A stretch of DNA of 5,427 bases from Candidatus Latescibacteria bacterium 4484_7 (GTDB lineage: Bacteria > Krumholzibacteriota > Krumholzibacteriia > Krumholzibacteriales > Krumholzibacteriaceae). The notes under the pieces were generated by a model. It saw only the letters and a list, made by a program, of their open reading frames with translations, made no database searches and had not been told where the DNA came from. Location: NCBI GenBank assembly GCA_002085285.1, contig NATK01000156.1, positions 1 to 5,427 on the forward strand. The letters are read 5' to 3'. Positions 5,094-5,427 of the stretch are shown one piece after another; positions within the stretch are counted from its first letter, which is position 1, and each line of letters begins with the position of its first letter. The position numbers and the translations under genes were made by a program.

Positions 5094-5427
5094 GTGGCTA
5101 TAGAGGTAACGAGCACGAAAGGTGCTGCGAACAGGAGCGGAATCAAGATGCTCGTCGTGGGACCGAGTGGTTCCGGGAAGACGAATCTCGCGAGAAGCAC
5201 CGGCAAGACGATCATCATATCGGCAGAAGGCGGCGATCTGACTCTCAACGATGTTGCAGTGGACAGCATACGGGTTACAAACCTGAGCGAACTGAAGGAA
5301 GCGTTCGCATATGTGAGAGATCATACAGCCGACTACGATACGGTCGTCATCGATTCGATCACGGAGATCGGAGAGATGGTCGTAGCCGATCTGAAGAAGG
5401 AGCCGGAATTATTCTGGCATTGCCGGA
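5094..5427 (+). CDS. AAA/RecA-like NTPase (Sak4/AAA_24-like), 3' end missing
   Basis: The gene runs off the window; 111 residues are visible. Two starts are in frame. An ATG at 5088 lies only one base after AGGAGG (5081-5086), too close for efficient initiation. The GTG at 5094 is seven bases away and is preferred. Residues 18-30 (KMLVVGPSGSGKT) are a strand plus Walker A. SAEGG (43-47) fits the second strand with the acidic Glu-Gly-Gly seen in phage AAA_24 proteins. YDTVVIDSITEI (81-92) is a Walker B strand ending in Asp-Ser. This arrangement matches phage P-loop NTPases related to RecA, including Sak4-type annealing proteins, which are commonly about 200-260 aa. Such proteins assist single-strand annealing and recombination-coupled replication, fitting the neighbouring primase. 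The last residues (PELFWHCR) look less like the family, but the cut prevents any judgement about a frameshift. TGGTTCC lies within the Walker A codons. Confidence 0.82.
   Translation, partial: MAIEVTSTKGAANRSGIKMLVVGPSGSGKTNLARSTGKTIIISAEGGDLTLNDVAVDSIRVTNLSELKEAFAYVRDHTADYDTVVIDSITEIGEMVVADLKKEPELFWHCR

Larger units (their letters stand above)
592..5174. repeat. Dispersed heptamer GGAACCA / TGGTTCC, 18 exact copies
   Basis: The hexamer GGAACC starts at 604, 729, 1062, 1270, 1360, 1590, 2550, 2973, 3544, 4477, 4737, 4790 and 4939. Its complement GGTTCC starts at 592, 704, 2271, 3168, 4106, 4602 and 5169. All but two (1360 and 4106) extend to GGAACCA/TGGTTCC. With equal base frequencies about 0.7 copies of the heptamer would be expected on both strands together. 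Copies occur in all three codon phases and encode GT, GS, EP, VP, FP or NQ, so no peptide repeat explains them. All copies lie within predicted genes; none falls in 1-591, in the control region 1683-2006, or after 5174. The base after the heptamer is A or C in 15 of 18. Function unknown; counts were made by eye. Confidence 0.8.

Noticed and set aside
1..5427. CRISPR array, tRNA, integrase or transposase
   Set aside because: No regular repeat-spacer pattern, no tRNA-like cloverleaf sequence, and no recombinase or transposase motif was seen on either strand. The dispersed heptamer is too short and irregularly spaced to be a CRISPR repeat.
1..5427. Avoidance or excess of GATC
   Set aside because: A rough count by eye gives close to the number expected by chance, so there is no sign of selection on that site.

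Overview
The window looks like the early or replication region of a tailed double-stranded DNA phage or prophage, probably of a Bacillota (low-GC Gram-positive) gut-type host. The reasons are: every credible gene lies on the + strand; genes are small, tightly packed and often overlap by a few bases; Shine-Dalgarno sites are strong and purine-rich (AGGAG, AAGGAG, AGGAGG); AGA/GGA codons are frequent; and the recognisable proteins (ParB-like, primase/ATPase, RecA-like AAA NTPase) are typical phage DNA-metabolism proteins. No structural, lysis, integrase or tRNA gene is present, so lifestyle and host cannot be settled from here.

Layout. Bases 1-77 may hold the end of an upstream gene. Bases 61-1682 hold six small genes of unknown function, mostly overlapping or within a few bases of each other: a Trp-rich 164-aa protein, a 43-aa single-pass membrane protein, a 73-aa acidic protein, an 81-aa Cys-containing protein, a 104-aa acidic protein with a TGGP motif, and a 79-aa protein. 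A possible 20-aa ORF (1709-1771) with a strong ribosome binding site follows. Bases 1772-2006 are an AT-rich control region. It has a hairpin, a 9-bp tandem repeat, a rho-independent terminator (1930-1950), a TATAAT -10 box and a 7-bp inverted repeat over that box. A second operon follows: a ParB/Srx-fold DNA-binding protein (2007-2792), a 676-aa protein joining a DUF3987-like ATPase to a C-terminal archaeo-eukaryotic-type primase domain (2805-4835), a 70-aa unknown (4826-5038), a hairpin with a T-run (5045-5072), and the first 111 codons of a Walker-type AAA/RecA-like NTPase (Sak4/AAA_24-like) cut by the window end.

Working together: the second operon reads as a replication/recombination module (priming and unwinding, strand annealing or exchange, and a ParB-fold DNA-binding partner). 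The upstream small genes look like accessory or host-interaction genes, but their roles cannot be read from sequence.

The most striking observation is not a gene. The heptamer GGAACCA (TGGTTCC on the other strand) occurs 18 times in 5.4 kb, where about 0.7 would be expected by chance. It occurs in all three reading frames and both orientations, and always inside genes. This suggests a dispersed DNA-level signal of this phage or its host.
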